The notes beneath the pieces are model-generated. The model had not been told where the DNA came from and did no database searches. It was given only the letters and a program-made list of their open reading frames with translations. From positions 2,666,001 through 2,730,000 of the forward strand of contig OX044357.1 in the NCBI GenBank assembly GCA_943846675.1: 64,000 nt of DNA, written 5' to 3'. Both the position numbers and the translations under genes were made by a program. The stretch's first letter is position 1, and each line of letters opens with the position of its first letter. Shown here piece after piece: positions 18,135 to 26,858 of the stretch. The stretch comes from UBA987 sp002292105 (GTDB lineage Bacteria; Bacteroidota; Bacteroidia; NS11-12g; UBA9320).

Positions 18135-18266
18135 ATGAATAAAAAACGCATTTGGGCGATTTTCTTACTGGCACTTTTTTCTTTAACTGTGCTCAGCTCT
18201 TGTGGATCTCAGCGATCTGCCGGATACAAAGGAAAAAAGAACTGCAACTGTCCAGGTGGTTTCTAA
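18135..18266 (+). CDS. Tiny lipoprotein, 43 residues, Cys-Pro tail
   Basis: 43 residues. The N-terminus MNKKRIWAIFLLALFSLTVL is a lipoprotein signal peptide; SSCGSQR is the lipobox with the lipidated Cys23. The mature part is only ~20 residues and ends NCNCPGGF, with two more cysteines. Support for a real gene: perfect -7 element just upstream, a classic lipobox, and a second protein of the same design at 62506-62643. Small SCG...CP lipoproteins are frequent in Bacteroidota; their function is unknown to me. Confidence 0.75.
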   Translation: MNKKRIWAIFLLALFSLTVLSSCGSQRSAGYKGKKNCNCPGGF

Positions 18267-18293
18267 ACTTCGTATTTCCTCTTACATCCGTTC

Positions 18294-18698
18294 ATGCAAC
18301 TTGTAACAGTTGGCACATACGACAACCTGATTGAAGCAGAGCTCGCTAAACTTCAACTAGAAAGTGCTTGCATTGACGCTGTATTGAAAGATGCTGAAAT
18401 GGTTCATTTAATGCCAATTTACAATCTCACTATAGGCGGGATAAAACTCCTAGTGAGACAAGTTGATGAACAAAAAGCAACTACCATTCTCGAAAATCTT
18501 GAAACGACATCTGAAATCACATGCCCGTACTGTGATTCAACCCAAATTTACATCAACTACAAGTCAACCAAATCTAAGAAAGGAAGACTCGCTGTTTTTT
18601 TATCGTTTCTGACAAGCACATACCCTCCTTTACATTATGATGTAGTTCATAAGTGCAAGGATTGTGGTGAGCTCTTCAAACCTGACGAAGCGCGATAG
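18294..18698 (+). CDS. DUF2007 protein with C-terminal zinc ribbon
   Basis: 134 residues. Residues 1-70 (VTVGTYDNLIEAELAKLQLE and IGGIKLLVRQVDEQKA) are a DUF2007 'putative signal transducing protein' domain, a small ferredoxin-like fold. The C-terminal half has CPYCDS and CKDCGELF, four cysteines arranged as a zinc ribbon. Predicted cytoplasmic; partner unknown. The gene starts 28 bases after the tiny lipoprotein. Confidence 0.8.
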   Translation: MQLVTVGTYDNLIEAELAKLQLESACIDAVLKDAEMVHLMPIYNLTIGGIKLLVRQVDEQKATTILENLETTSEITCPYCDSTQIYINYKSTKSKKGRLAVFLSFLTSTYPPLHYDVVHKCKDCGELFKPDEAR

Positions 18699-18751
18699 AT
18701 AGCCCTCTGCGCGTATTTTATTACATTTGGCATACACAAAATATTGGTGTT

Positions 18752-19183
18752 ATGACAACAAACGAGCAAAAACCCCCAATTTGGTTCTGGATTCTTTCCA
18801 TTGTTTTATTGCTTTGGAATATCATGGGAATAATGAACTTCCTTGGCCAAGTAAATATGTCACAAGAAACCATGGATAATCTGAGTGACATACAAAAGAC
18901 CTTAATTGAGAACAGGCCGTCTTGGGTCAACATTGCTTTCGGACTTGCCGTTTTTGCTGGAACTGCTGGCAGTATTGCGCTGCTGCTTAAGAATAAACTT
19001 GCCGGCACCTTTTTTATAGCCTCATTTGTTGGGGTGGCCATACAATTTGGTCAGAGTATTTTTTCTAGCCCTGCAGAAGTATTCACTCCAGACGTAATCG
19101 GAATGACAGCCATCATCATTTTAGTTGCCCTTTTTGCCATTTGGTATTCTAGTCAAGCATTTAAAAAGGGTTGGCTGAAATAA
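18752..19183 (+). CDS. Four-helix membrane protein of unknown function
   Basis: 143 residues with four membrane helices (about 11-31, 59-79, 83-103, 118-137). The start PPIWFWILSIVLLLWNIMGI and a short periplasmic loop with MSQETMDNLSDIQ resemble a family of small Bacteroidota membrane proteins I have no function for. The C-terminus FKKGWLK is cytoplasmic. It is 30 bases upstream of the AlkD-like gene. Confidence 0.75.
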   Translation: MTTNEQKPPIWFWILSIVLLLWNIMGIMNFLGQVNMSQETMDNLSDIQKTLIENRPSWVNIAFGLAVFAGTAGSIALLLKNKLAGTFFIASFVGVAIQFGQSIFSSPAEVFTPDVIGMTAIIILVALFAIWYSSQAFKKGWLK

Positions 19184-19212
19184 TTGCGGTATTCATTTAA
19201 CTACAAACAGTA

Positions 19213-19920
19213 ATGACATTTGAAGAAGTAATGACCACGCTGGAATCATGCGGCGATGCACAAACAAAAAAAACATTGGGTAATCACGGAGCCAAAGAAC
19301 CTTACTTCGGTGTAAAAGTCGCTGAACTCAAGAAAATCCTTAAAAAAACCAAAAAGAACCACGAACTATCCCTGCAGCTATATGCCACCGGAAATTCTGA
19401 TGCCATGTATCTAGCAGCCTTATCGGCAGACGAGGATAAAATGACTCCTGATATTTTAGACGATTGGGCAGAACAAGCATATTGGTACTACCTAAATGAG
19501 TATGCAGTACCGTGGGTAGCTGGCGATACTGACTTTGGATTTGATATTGGCTTAAAATGGATTGACTCTAACAAAGACCAAGTGAAGGCCTGTGGATGGG
19601 CCGCTTTGGCATCATATGCCGCCGTAAATAGCGATGACAAATTAAATATTGCCACCTATGCCACCTTGTTGGATCGGGTTGAACGAGAGGTGCATCACAT
19701 GCCAGACCGACTACCTTTTGTGATGAACGGATTCGTTATTGCGATTGGTTCATATATTCCAGCCTTAACAGAAAAGGCAAAAGAAACGGCAAAGAACATG
19801 GGCAAAGTTGAAGTAAAAATGGCTACTGCTGCATGCAAAGTGCCTTTGGCCATTGATTACATCAAAAAAGTAGAAAACAAAGGACGAATCGGGAAAAAAA
19901 GAAAAACAGCTCGCTGTTAG
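19213..19920 (+). CDS. DNA alkylation repair (AlkD-like) HEAT-repeat protein
   Basis: 235 residues of alpha-helical HEAT-like repeats of the AlkD family. Landmarks are HGAKEPYFGVKVAELKKILK (N-terminal), EQAYWYYLNEYAVPWVAGD (middle) and the basic tail IGKKRKTARC. AlkD excises bulky cationic alkyl lesions using a Trp/Asp cleft. Aligning YWYYLNEY with the WW-D-x-x-D stretch of Bacillus cereus AlkD puts a Glu where the catalytic Asp should be, so activity may differ; this alignment is by eye. A clearer AlkD is at 46.6 kb. Confidence 0.8.
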   Translation: MTFEEVMTTLESCGDAQTKKTLGNHGAKEPYFGVKVAELKKILKKTKKNHELSLQLYATGNSDAMYLAALSADEDKMTPDILDDWAEQAYWYYLNEYAVPWVAGDTDFGFDIGLKWIDSNKDQVKACGWAALASYAAVNSDDKLNIATYATLLDRVEREVHHMPDRLPFVMNGFVIAIGSYIPALTEKAKETAKNMGKVEVKMATAACKVPLAIDYIKKVENKGRIGKKRKTARC

Positions 19921-19952
19921 TTAAAATCATCTTCACTGATTTTTGGCATAAA

Positions 19953-19979
19953 TATCTTTGTTTTCAATGTGTATTTTTG
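19953..19979 (+). promoter_or_regulatory. Two -7 elements upstream of the BLUF-like gene
   Basis: TATCTTTG (19953-19960) and TATTTTTG (19972-19979) are both perfect TAnnTTTG matches, 61 and 42 bases before the first coding base at 20014... -33 boxes at normal spacing are not evident. They suggest that the BLUF-like gene has its own transcription start. Confidence 0.4.
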
Positions 19980-20013
19980 AAGTTGATTACTTGAACTTAA
20001 TTACAATCCCAAT

Positions 20014-20451
20014 ATGTTTGAACTTGTATGCTGTTCAAAAGCTTCTCCATCGTTAACAATGGATGACATTCGTGCAATTTTAGATACGGCTAACCAGTTT
20101 AATGACGCACATGACATCACAGGTTGCTTGCTTTATTACAACAATGAATTTGTTCAATTGCTAGAAGGCGACAAAACAGAGGTGCTTGACCTTTACGAAA
20201 ACATCAAACGTGATAAACGACATTCTTACGTGCTGCTGCTTGGAAAAGGAGAAAAGGAAAAGAGACTTTTCGACAATTGGAACATGGCTTTTCAGGATCT
20301 AAATAATGAGTCAAACGCTAAATCAGAAATGAAAGAATTTACCAGAAACTTTGAAGCACTTTCTGAATTATCCAAAACGCCGACACATGTTACGGAATTG
20401 TTTTTTGAGGTTTCAAAACTTATCCTCAGTTACGGGTTAGAGGCTGAGTAG
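20014..20451 (+). CDS. BLUF-domain-like protein lacking the photoactive tyrosine
   Basis: 145 residues. The BLUF fold is clear: MDDIRAILDTANQFNDAHDI, then TGCLLYYNNEFVQLLEGDKT, then a WNMAF region near 93. BLUF proteins sense blue light through FAD with a Tyr in LVYxS, an Asn and a Gln. Here the Asn (QFND) and Gln (FVQLLEG) are present, but LVYxS reads LVCCS, so the redox-active Tyr is a Cys (residue 6). FAD photochemistry of the normal kind is therefore unlikely. No output domain is attached; about 50 C-terminal residues are helical. Confidence 0.85.
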   Translation: MFELVCCSKASPSLTMDDIRAILDTANQFNDAHDITGCLLYYNNEFVQLLEGDKTEVLDLYENIKRDKRHSYVLLLGKGEKEKRLFDNWNMAFQDLNNESNAKSEMKEFTRNFEALSELSKTPTHVTELFFEVSKLILSYGLEAE

Positions 20452-20534
20452 TTGTTTATTTGCCAAAGTAACGGACACAATATCATGTCATTGAAGACCA
20501 TAGGGGCTCCGTTATATTACCTATTTCTTTTTTA

Positions 20535-20542
20535 TACCTTTG
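20535..20542 (+). promoter_or_regulatory. -7 promoter element (TACCTTTG) upstream of the sulfatase
   Basis: Perfect TAnnTTTG match, 41 bases before the ATG at 20584 and 20 before the alternative ATG at 20563. No clear -33 box. Confidence 0.4.
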
Positions 20543-20583
20543 GTTGACTATGCCTTCAGGAAATGCTGAATAACACAAGCCCT

Positions 20584-22161
20584 ATGACTCTACGAATTCA
20601 ATCTATTCCCATACTTTTCTTTTTCTCATTGGCCCTTTGCTTATCGTCGTGCAGCACACCAGAGGCGCAGGAGAAGAAAAAACTAAACGTATTGTTTGTT
20701 TCCATCGATGACCTAGGCCCAAACCTGGGTGTGTACGACAACCCATATATTGTTTCTCCAAACTTAGATGCCTTCGCCAATAAAGGCACGACGTTTAGAA
20801 ACACGTATTGCCAAGCCGCCGTTTGTGCACCATCAAGAGCGAGTTTAATGTCTGGCCTTAGACCTGATTCAACACGCGTTTGGCACTTGGGAGATAAATT
20901 CCGAAAACTTCACCCAGACATGATTACAATGCCAATGCATTTTCACGACAACGGATACTACACCGTTTGCATTGGTAAAATATTTCACAATTATATGCCT
21001 GATTCGATTTCTTGGGATGAACCAGATTTACGACCCGCTAGGTACCTCCGTGAAGAATGGTTGAAACGAGATGGAGAAACATTTTATGTCAATTCAGAAA
21101 CGCAACGCAGACAAAAAATTAAACGCGATTCGTTGGTTAAACTCCGCCCAAACTACTATGCCGACGGCTGGAATAATGGTCCTGCGTGGGAGATTGAAGA
21201 CGTTCATGACACCATGTATTTTGACGGGGCTCAAACGGAGTTAGCTAAAAAGACGTTGACACGTTTGGCAAAAAAAGACCAACCTTTTTATTTGGCATTG
21301 GGCTATTTCAGACCACACCTTCCGTTTGCTGTTCCAAAAAAATATTGGGATTTGTATAACAGAGACAGCATCCCTTTAGCTCGAAATCCATATGTGCCCC
21401 ATCTTTCTCCGGTAATGACTATGAATTCAATGTATGAATTGCGCGGTTACGATGGCTTTAAACACATCAAGCACCCGACGGAATATACAATGAATGAAGA
21501 TACCGCGCGGATTTTAAAACAAGGGTATTATGCAAGCGTCAGCTACATCGATGCACAATTTGGTAAGGTCCTTAAGCACCTTGATGATCTCGGAATTGCT
21601 GAAAATACAGTCATCATTGTATGGGGAGATCATGGCTGGAAACTAGGAGAACATAATGGGTGGTGTAAGCAATCCAATTATAACATCGACATTCATGTTC
21701 CGATGGTGGTGTATTCACCTAAAATAGAAAACCAAGGTCATCAAAGTTTTGAAATTACGGAGTTGATAGACATGTATCCTTCTTTATGCGAATTGGCTGG
21801 GATTAGTACCCCAAAGTATTTACAAGGCACGAGCTTTGTTCCCTTAATTACCGAGCCTAAGCAAGAATGGAAAACCGCTGCATTTAGTCAGTTTCATCGC
21901 CGGCCTAAAGTTACTCCGGATGGCAAACGGTATATGGGCTATTCCATAAGAACAAAGGACCACCATTATGTGGAGTGGTATTATTGGGACCATAGTAAAG
22001 GTGAACGCAAAGATTCCGTTACTTGTGAGTTATATGAGAACTCGGTCGATCCGGATGAAAATGAAAACATTGCGTATAAACCAGAAAACCGCCAGAAGAT
22101 AATTAACCTTTCCGCTCAACTGAAAGCGGGTTGGAAAACGGCATTGCCACCAAAAAAATAG
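20584..22161 (+). CDS. Lipoprotein sulfatase (iduronate-2-sulfatase-like, S1 family)
   Basis: 525 residues from the chosen ATG; an ATG 7 codons earlier is also open, but MTLRIQSIPILFFFSLALC runs straight into the lipobox LSSCS, so the second start is better. Sulfatase core: NVLFVSIDDLGPNLG holds the metal Asp pair, and CAPSRASLMSG carries the C-x-P-S-R motif whose Cys81 would be matured to formylglycine by a separate enzyme. VWGDHGWKLGEHNGWCK is the C-terminal metal/sulfate motif typical of iduronate-sulfatase-like enzymes. Likely outer-surface or periplasmic, acting on sulfated glycans. No SusC/D pair is next to it. Confidence 0.9.
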   Translation: MTLRIQSIPILFFFSLALCLSSCSTPEAQEKKKLNVLFVSIDDLGPNLGVYDNPYIVSPNLDAFANKGTTFRNTYCQAAVCAPSRASLMSGLRPDSTRVWHLGDKFRKLHPDMITMPMHFHDNGYYTVCIGKIFHNYMPDSISWDEPDLRPARYLREEWLKRDGETFYVNSETQRRQKIKRDSLVKLRPNYYADGWNNGPAWEIEDVHDTMYFDGAQTELAKKTLTRLAKKDQPFYLALGYFRPHLPFAVPKKYWDLYNRDSIPLARNPYVPHLSPVMTMNSMYELRGYDGFKHIKHPTEYTMNEDTARILKQGYYASVSYIDAQFGKVLKHLDDLGIAENTVIIVWGDHGWKLGEHNGWCKQSNYNIDIHVPMVVYSPKIENQGHQSFEITELIDMYPSLCELAGISTPKYLQGTSFVPLITEPKQEWKTAAFSQFHRRPKVTPDGKRYMGYSIRTKDHHYVEWYYWDHSKGERKDSVTCELYENSVDPDENENIAYKPENRQKIINLSAQLKAGWKTALPPKK

Positions 22162-22171
22162 TCAAACCAAT

Positions 22172-22582
22172 ATGGATAAGAAGCACCCCTTACCCCCATT
22201 TACCGAAGAAACCGCCAAAGAAAAAATTCAAATGGCCGAAGACGGTTGGAACTCAAAAGACCCAAATAAAGTCAGTTTGGCGTACACCATGGACAGCAAA
22301 TGGCGAAACAGAGGTACCTTTTTAAATGGTAGAGATGAAATAATTCGTTTTCTACGATATAAGTGGTCCAGAGAACTTGACTACAAATTAAAAAAAACCT
22401 ATTGGGCACACTCGGATAATCGTATTGCAGTCCGCTTTGAATATGAATACCACAACCCTGATGGTCAGTGGTTTCGTGCATACGGAAACGAAAACTGGGA
22501 GTTTGACGAAAACGGATTAATGGCCAAAAGGTTCGCTAGCATAAACGACGAAGCGATTTCAGAAAAAGACCGGAGGTTGTAG
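22172..22582 (+). CDS. DUF1348 / NTF2-like protein
   Basis: 136 residues. An alpha+beta NTF2-like (SnoaL) cone fold of the DUF1348 family: PPFTEETAKEKIQMAEDGWN, KWRNRGTFLNGRDEIIRFL and WFRAYGNENWEFDENGLMAK are characteristic. Cytoplasmic, with no signal peptide. Function of the family is not established. It starts 10 bases after the sulfatase stop and may be cotranscribed with it. Confidence 0.87.
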   Translation: MDKKHPLPPFTEETAKEKIQMAEDGWNSKDPNKVSLAYTMDSKWRNRGTFLNGRDEIIRFLRYKWSRELDYKLKKTYWAHSDNRIAVRFEYEYHNPDGQWFRAYGNENWEFDENGLMAKRFASINDEAISEKDRRL

Positions 22583-22680
22583 ATTCACCTATTGAACATT
22601 TTCGCATTGTGGCCAACGACAAATTCGCCGGATGTGCATCACTTGGGTAGCGGATTGGTTAATGTTCGTTTTAGAAGTAA

Positions 22681-22869
22681 TTACTTCATACTTCGACCTT
22701 GTCGCTTACGTATAGAATACATGGCGATGGCCGCAGTAAATGCGCCTATCATTAGCCAAAATCTGCCGTTAAACATTTTCGTATTGTAATAGCTTAAGTA
22801 TGCCTCCCAAGCAGCTACGGCTGCAACACCTAACCAAATAATTTGAATAAATCTATTGAACTTCTTCAT
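22681..22869 (-). CDS. Small two-helix membrane protein, last gene of the lptC operon
   Basis: 62 residues, with two membrane helices (about 8-27, 35-52) and a basic tail IRKRQGRSMK. The ATG at 22869 overlaps the 3' end of lptC by 17 bases, which argues for a real, coupled gene. A small membrane protein next to lptC is common in Bacteroidota; function unknown. Confidence 0.7.
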   Translation of the reverse strand: MKKFNRFIQIIWLGVAAVAAWEAYLSYYNTKMFNGRFWLMIGAFTAAIAMYSIRKRQGRSMK

Positions 22870-23440
22870 TGCTTTCTAGTAGATTATCTTGAACACTTAC
22901 AGGTCCTGCAGGACGTAAAATTCTATATTTCGTAAAGGACTCATTACTTTCAAATCCGTCTCCACGCAACGTTTCGCCGTTGCGCACGATTCGAACAAAC
23001 TTATTGGTATAGATTTTCTTACTCGTTTGATCCCAAAACAGTTCCTCACTCTTAAGCTCCTCGCCTTTCACATTAACTACACGAACACTGTCTGTGAGTT
23101 TGATTAGTTTTTTGTCTTCGTAATTAATCCCATAAGCCGCAGAAAGTTTACTATCTACTTTGCCATTTGCATCGTAAAACGTGGCGAACAAACCCAGTGG
23201 CATTTCAGTATAAGGTTCCTCTTTGTTCGGATACCGGATCATCTGGGGAGCGCGAATGGTTGCTTTTACCTGTGCTGAGTCCGTGTATCGAATGACAACG
23301 TCCTCCACCTTTTCTACACTTAAATCTTCCGACTGTTGCAGATATTTTTCAATATTGGATTTATCCGCTTGCCGACAGCCCATAAAAAAACCGGCAATCA
23401 TAACTGCATAAAACAATTTGTATTGCCGGTTTTGAATCAT
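22853..23440 (-). CDS. lptC: LPS export ABC transporter periplasmic protein LptC
   Basis: 195 residues. The signal/anchor MIQNRQYKLFYAVMIAGFFM ends in a lipobox-like GCRQ, so it is likely a lipoprotein. The rest is a beta-jellyroll of the LptA/LptC type (VEDVVIRYTDSAQVKATIRA, LKSEELFWDQTSKKIYTN, GDGFESNESFTKYRILRPAG). LptC bridges LptBFG to LptA in LPS transport. It lies in the birA-coaX-OMP-TPR-lptC run and is overlapped by the small membrane gene. Confidence 0.87.
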   Translation of the reverse strand: MIQNRQYKLFYAVMIAGFFMGCRQADKSNIEKYLQQSEDLSVEKVEDVVIRYTDSAQVKATIRAPQMIRYPNKEEPYTEMPLGLFATFYDANGKVDSKLSAAYGINYEDKKLIKLTDSVRVVNVKGEELKSEELFWDQTSKKIYTNKFVRIVRNGETLRGDGFESNESFTKYRILRPAGPVSVQDNLLESNEEVQ

Positions 23441-23450
23441 CTTGTTTAGC

Positions 23451-24800
23451 TTATTTACTAAATCTTACGATTGTAGAAACGCCTAAGCAAGGAACGGTGT
23501 AGGTACCACCTTCTTGCGTAGCAAAGTTTTTAAAGAATGCTTGCTCTCCTTTAATAAAATATGCAGAGTACACATTGATAAACTTATTGGCTTGCTCAGC
23601 CACACTTGGATCAACCGTTTTAGCTTTTACAGCTCTGTCAACCGCAGCCCAATAAACACTTTTGCCGTCTATACCATCTGCAGTACAGGATGTTTTGCTT
23701 TTTGCATAACCACTTGCAATGATTAGATGTGCGGCACCATTGTTTGGATTTATTGCCAAAACCTTTTTGGCATAACCTGTTGCTTTAGAAACATTTCCAG
23801 CAGCATATTCTAAGCTGGCCAAGGTTTGGTAAATCTCGCCACGTTCTGTTGTGTCAGTAACTCCATCGATACCTTTATTGTACCACTGAATTGCTTCAGC
23901 GCCTTTGCCAATTCCTTTATAAGACTTAGCAATACTAATTGCAGCCTCAGAACTAGGTTCTAGTTCATACACCTTTACAGCCACGTCCAACGCATACCCT
24001 GAATTGTTGCAGTTTTTTGCATTATCAAGCAACTTAGTTACTTTTTTTAACAACGCTAAATTATCTGGGGTAGAATCAGTTTGAGGTTTAAAAAACTCTT
24101 CAACCTTCTCGCAGGTAAAATAAGGGCCCATCATCCTATTCACTAATGTGTCACATGCTACCCACTTCTTTTGTGCCTTTCCTTCAATTTTTAAATTGTG
24201 GTCAATGATATCTCTTAACTCAAAATACAGATCAAATAAGCTATCTGTGCCATATTTATCACGTTTGTTCTCGGTTATTGCCGACTTTAGGTAGTACAAT
24301 GGAGTTTTGTACTCTGTTTTATTACCAAGATTCTCGACACTGTTTTTAAACATTTCCATTGCCGAATCTCGGTATTGAGGTTGAAGCGTAAACATATCTG
24401 CGGCTTTTTGGGCCAATACGATATCGCGATCTCCCCAGTATTTGATTCTCATGTCGTAGGATAACATCACCGTATCAATTAAACCACTCAACCGTGCTTT
24501 GTAAGCAGCCGTGTCATTCTTTCTAAGGTAGGTTAAATACTTTTTCGTGATGAACGCTCCATTGTATGTAATTCTCTTACTAACAACCGGCGCATTGTTA
24601 AACAGGTATTTCCAATAGGGATAAACGGATTGGTAGTCGCGCGCCTTGAAGTATTGATTAAACATTGCTTCACTTTTTTGCGCTTTTACAGTGTCTGTAC
24701 CGTATTTGTGTCCGTCCCAATTCTCTTGACCAAGTGCAAGGGTCGCAGTGAATGACATTACGGTCGCAAGAATCATACTTTTAATTGCTGTCATTTTCAT
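23451..24800 (-). CDS. Secreted tetratricopeptide-repeat protein
   Basis: 449 residues. The signal peptide (MKMTAIKSMILATVMSFTAT) ends at ALGQ, so it is exported to the periplasm. Several TPR-like helical pairs are visible, most clearly at about 280-370 (AISIAKSYKGIGKGAEAIQW, YQTLASLEYAAGNVSKATGY, AKKVLAINPNNGAAHLIIA). It lies 26 bases after the outer-membrane protein gene and 10 before lptC. In Bacteroidota a TPR protein often sits in this position; I infer an envelope role, partner unknown. Confidence 0.83.
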   Translation of the reverse strand: MKMTAIKSMILATVMSFTATLALGQENWDGHKYGTDTVKAQKSEAMFNQYFKARDYQSVYPYWKYLFNNAPVVSKRITYNGAFITKKYLTYLRKNDTAAYKARLSGLIDTVMLSYDMRIKYWGDRDIVLAQKAADMFTLQPQYRDSAMEMFKNSVENLGNKTEYKTPLYYLKSAITENKRDKYGTDSLFDLYFELRDIIDHNLKIEGKAQKKWVACDTLVNRMMGPYFTCEKVEEFFKPQTDSTPDNLALLKKVTKLLDNAKNCNNSGYALDVAVKVYELEPSSEAAISIAKSYKGIGKGAEAIQWYNKGIDGVTDTTERGEIYQTLASLEYAAGNVSKATGYAKKVLAINPNNGAAHLIIASGYAKSKTSCTADGIDGKSVYWAAVDRAVKAKTVDPSVAEQANKFINVYSAYFIKGEQAFFKNFATQEGGTYTVPCLGVSTIVRFSK

Positions 24801-24826
24801 CGCTTTCTATTTTTTTACTTTTATAC

Positions 24827-26149
24827 TTATTTATATTTTCTCTGGATAAACCATTTATCTGATAAGGTTAATCCAAATTTGATGCCAATTATGTTTTCCT
24901 GTATCATTCCTGGGTCTGTGTTCCCTCTAATGGTATAATCAACTCCAATGTTTATTCTGGATATCATGACATACTTAATACCTTCCAAGGTATACTGCCT
25001 TGAAAGTGGTAAACCAATACCCAAACTAAAAGTAGATTCTTTCACTTGGTTATTCACCACACCGGTGTAAAGGCTCTGCATTCTAAAACCATAATACACC
25101 CGAGAAGTTTTAAGATAATCCTTAAATCTTTCCGTTTTTGAAGCATGTTGGCTATTCATCTCAGCCTTTGCCTGCCAATACCCTCCTATGGTGATAGCAT
25201 CTTGATTGAAGTAGTTGTTGTCACTAGAGCGAGGTGCAACATCGGCCCATTGAGCTGAGCTATACTCCACACCAAGGTTCCAAACGTCTTGTTTACCTAC
25301 ACTAAGCGAAAGTCCAAATTCCATTGGTAACTCTTGCGAAAACTGAGCATCCTTTCTATCGGAGATTGTATCAATGTAAAAATTACCCTGATAATTATAG
25401 GTTTGAACCAATTCATCTCGGCTCATCGTCATTGTAGAACTCGGTGTTCCAAAAGCCCCCAATGTGAACTGTTTTGACTTACCAAATTGTCTAGTATATT
25501 GAACGCCTCCAGTATACCTAACACCAGAATAATAATTGGTTTTTGTGTTTCGCGTGCTAAAAATACTTCGGTTTGATGTAAACTGTTTGTCTACGATTTC
25601 TTCCGTATTCCCGAAGATAAAACTCGACTCTAACCCAAGTGACAACCCTTTGGCAATCTGAAACCCAACGGCTGTTTGAAATCTGTTAACCCCGCCTTGT
25701 CCAGCAAAAATATTTAAAACGTCTGCGCCATTTTCGGTGGTTGTATTCGGGATTGTATAATCCATAGACGTCATTCTATTTAAACCAGCCGCAAACGAGA
25801 TGTGTTTTTTAACGGATATTGGCAATCCAAGTGCAAACTGCCCAAAATCGCCATGATTGTCTGTTTTTCGTTTCGACGCTGATTTCTGTTCAATCAAACT
25901 AACAAAACTGCCTGTTTGTAAACTCGTTTCTTGCAAGGCCGACAAGGATGCTGGATTTACAAGCGAAAAATCACCTTTACTCCTAAGACTTCCAGACAAA
26001 CCGCCCATTAATTCATGTTGGGTAAAGCCAGACGATTGCATTAACCCTAAACTACCTAAAGTATAAGGTGAATTCTGAGTATAAGCAAAGTGCTTACATC
26101 CAAATAAAACAACTGCAATAACGAGCAGTTTATGTAAGACTTCTTTCAT
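24827..26149 (-). CDS. Outer-membrane beta-barrel protein, OmpP1/FadL-like position
   Basis: 440 residues. An export signal (residues 1-25, ending FAYTQ) is followed by alternating amphipathic strands typical of a barrel. MQSSGFTQHELMGGLSGSLR and SLVNPASLSALQ near the N-terminus resemble the N-terminal plug region of FadL/OmpP1-type or PorV-like barrels. It ends in an aromatic-rich strand DKWFIQRKYK. Its start overlaps coaX by 20 bases. Ligand unknown. Confidence 0.75.
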   Translation of the reverse strand: MKEVLHKLLVIAVVLFGCKHFAYTQNSPYTLGSLGLMQSSGFTQHELMGGLSGSLRSKGDFSLVNPASLSALQETSLQTGSFVSLIEQKSASKRKTDNHGDFGQFALGLPISVKKHISFAAGLNRMTSMDYTIPNTTTENGADVLNIFAGQGGVNRFQTAVGFQIAKGLSLGLESSFIFGNTEEIVDKQFTSNRSIFSTRNTKTNYYSGVRYTGGVQYTRQFGKSKQFTLGAFGTPSSTMTMSRDELVQTYNYQGNFYIDTISDRKDAQFSQELPMEFGLSLSVGKQDVWNLGVEYSSAQWADVAPRSSDNNYFNQDAITIGGYWQAKAEMNSQHASKTERFKDYLKTSRVYYGFRMQSLYTGVVNNQVKESTFSLGIGLPLSRQYTLEGIKYVMISRINIGVDYTIRGNTDPGMIQENIIGIKFGLTLSDKWFIQRKYK

Positions 26150-26858
26150 TAAATAATAAGATTTTATGCAGGCCCAACAGCACTAAATTTTGGTTCGCGA
26201 ATATCTTCTTTTTAACATGATTCACAAAATACCTTGCATCTCCTCCGCAAATGATTGTTTGTATGCCAGGAAATGCCTCTTCATAGCGCATTACCATGCC
26301 ATCTATTTCAGCGCTCATCCCTGTAATCACGCCAGTTGACATGCTATCATGAGTTGATTTTCCAAAAAGTGAATTGACTTCCACTTCTGCAACCAAAGGC
26401 AAGGCATCGGTAAATTCGTCCATTGCACGATACCTCAAATGGATTCCTGGACTGATATTTCCGCCGACATAAACATTCGCTTCGGTCAGTACATCATACG
26501 TAATACACGTTCCTGCGTCAATACATAAAACCGGCCCTTGGGGGAACAAAAATCTTCCACCAACAACGGCAGCAATTCGATCTCGCCCTAAAGTTTCTGG
26601 CGTTTGATAGTCGTTCTTTATCGGCAAAGGTGTCTTATGGTCTAACCATATTGTTGGTGCCACAGACTCCCACAAACTGATTTGCTCAGCATTTTGCTTC
26701 CTCACGGAACTCACTATTATCGAATTGATTTTAAAACGTTTAACGTCGTCGTACAAATCCTTCCCTGCTTCTTCATGGCGAAGCACTTTGTGAATACCAT
26801 TATTGATAAACAAGGCAGCTTTTACACGCGTATTTCCAATATCTATAACTAATTCCAT
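26130..26858 (-). CDS. coaX: Type III pantothenate kinase
   Basis: 242 residues. Phosphorylates pantothenate, first step of coenzyme A synthesis. MELVIDIGNTRVKAALF is the phosphate-binding loop of the ASKHA fold; YQTPETLGRDRIAAVVG and CIDAGTCITYDVL are the second and third signature blocks; GGNISPGIHLRYRAM follows. It overlaps birA by 10 bases and the barrel gene by 20 bases. panC, upstream in the same pathway, lies at 49.0 kb. Confidence 0.95.
   Translation of the reverse strand: MELVIDIGNTRVKAALFINNGIHKVLRHEEAGKDLYDDVKRFKINSIIVSSVRKQNAEQISLWESVAPTIWLDHKTPLPIKNDYQTPETLGRDRIAAVVGGRFLFPQGPVLCIDAGTCITYDVLTEANVYVGGNISPGIHLRYRAMDEFTDALPLVAEVEVNSLFGKSTHDSMSTGVITGMSAEIDGMVMRYEEAFPGIQTIICGGDARYFVNHVKKKIFANQNLVLLGLHKILLFNERSLT

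Noticed and set aside
22595..22787. Near-identical 16-mers AACATTTTCGYATTGT at 22595-22610 and 22772-22787
   Set aside because: One copy lies inside the small membrane gene and the flanks differ completely; no role or structure is visible, so treated as chance or an old remnant.
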